Source: Flavobacteriales bacterium (GTDB lineage: Bacteria > Bacteroidota > Bacteroidia > Flavobacteriales > Schleiferiaceae). From it: 40,626 nucleotides of DNA. The notes beneath the pieces are model-generated. The model searched no databases and had not been told where the DNA came from. It worked only from the letters and a program-made list of their open reading frames with translations. The position numbers and the translations under genes are program-made. The DNA lies in assembly GCA_007693635.1 (NCBI GenBank), contig REDE01000130.1, positions 1 to 40,626 of the forward strand, given 5' to 3'. Of the stretch, positions 40,605 to 40,626 are shown piece by piece (position 1 is the first letter of the stretch; each line of letters opens with the position of its first letter).

Positions 40605-40626
40605 CTGTAAAATATTGAATTAGAGG

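Larger units (their letters stand above)
40478..40626 (+). repeat. 17-bp direct repeat with 132-bp period, second copy at window edge
   Basis: AAATATTGAATTAGAGG occurs at 40478-40494 and again at 40610-40626. The second copy touches the window end, so more units may follow. The first copy is part of a short inverted repeat, CTCTA (40471-40475) with TAGAG (40489-40493). The 171 bp after the pump gene hold no credible gene. Confidence 0.85.

Overview
The window looks like chromosomal DNA from a Bacteroidota bacterium, most likely of the Flavobacteriales (Cryomorphaceae/Schleiferiaceae-like). The pointers are type IX secretion (T9SS) features (a SprE/PorW lipoprotein and two peptidases with T9SS sorting domains), a split F1Fo operon whose a-subunit carries the Bacteroidota N-terminal extension, a DksA-like protein that has lost its zinc cysteines, little Shine-Dalgarno sequence, and many Bacteroidota-type promoters (TTG, 17-23 nt, TAnnTTTG). 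The genus assignment is inference. No tRNA, rRNA, insertion sequence, prophage or CRISPR array was seen.

Layout. 1-166: the tail of an unidentified + strand gene and a shared bidirectional terminator. 167-8878 (- strand): sprE/porW, bactofilin, atpZ, an AtpI-like gene, then atpB-E-F-H-A-G, with a second promoter in front of atpB; atpD and atpC are not in this cluster. 8994-13379 (-): an outer-membrane protein and a pair of M16 peptidases, one catalytic and one inactive. 13557-15473 (+): a MuiA-like DUF4139 protein. 15555-16481 (-): a cytoplasmic THI5/ThiY-like protein. 16559-17583 (+): DUF2905, a membrane/coiled-coil protein and an Hsp15-like S4 protein. 17598-20462 (-): a large FAD/Fe-S 2-hydroxyacid dehydrogenase. 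20655-23571 (+): dksA-like, lspA, gap and a glucosamine-type kinase. 23616-26126 (-): a serine-hydrolase lipoprotein, a small barrel protein and a deoxynucleoside kinase. 26207-30739 (+): two T9SS-exported metallopeptidases, M36 and M1. 30948-33674 (+): arginine decarboxylase, a deoxyhypusine-synthase-like enzyme and a small acidic protein, closed by a strong terminator. 33804-40455 (+): a TetR-regulated tripartite RND efflux operon. 40478-40626: octamer arrays and a direct repeat running off the edge.

How the genes fit together. The first block joins the proton-driven ATP synthase to an envelope/gliding secretion component and a cytoskeletal bactofilin. The M36 and M1 proteins are probable clients of the secretion system to which SprE belongs. 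The polyamine block pairs an agmatine-forming enzyme with a deoxyhypusine-synthase relative although bacteria have no eIF5A, and it is the most interesting functional puzzle here. The efflux operon carries its own repressor and a palindrome placed to act as its operator.

All calls come from reading motifs and gene layout by eye; no database search was run. Promoter and terminator calls are pattern matches.
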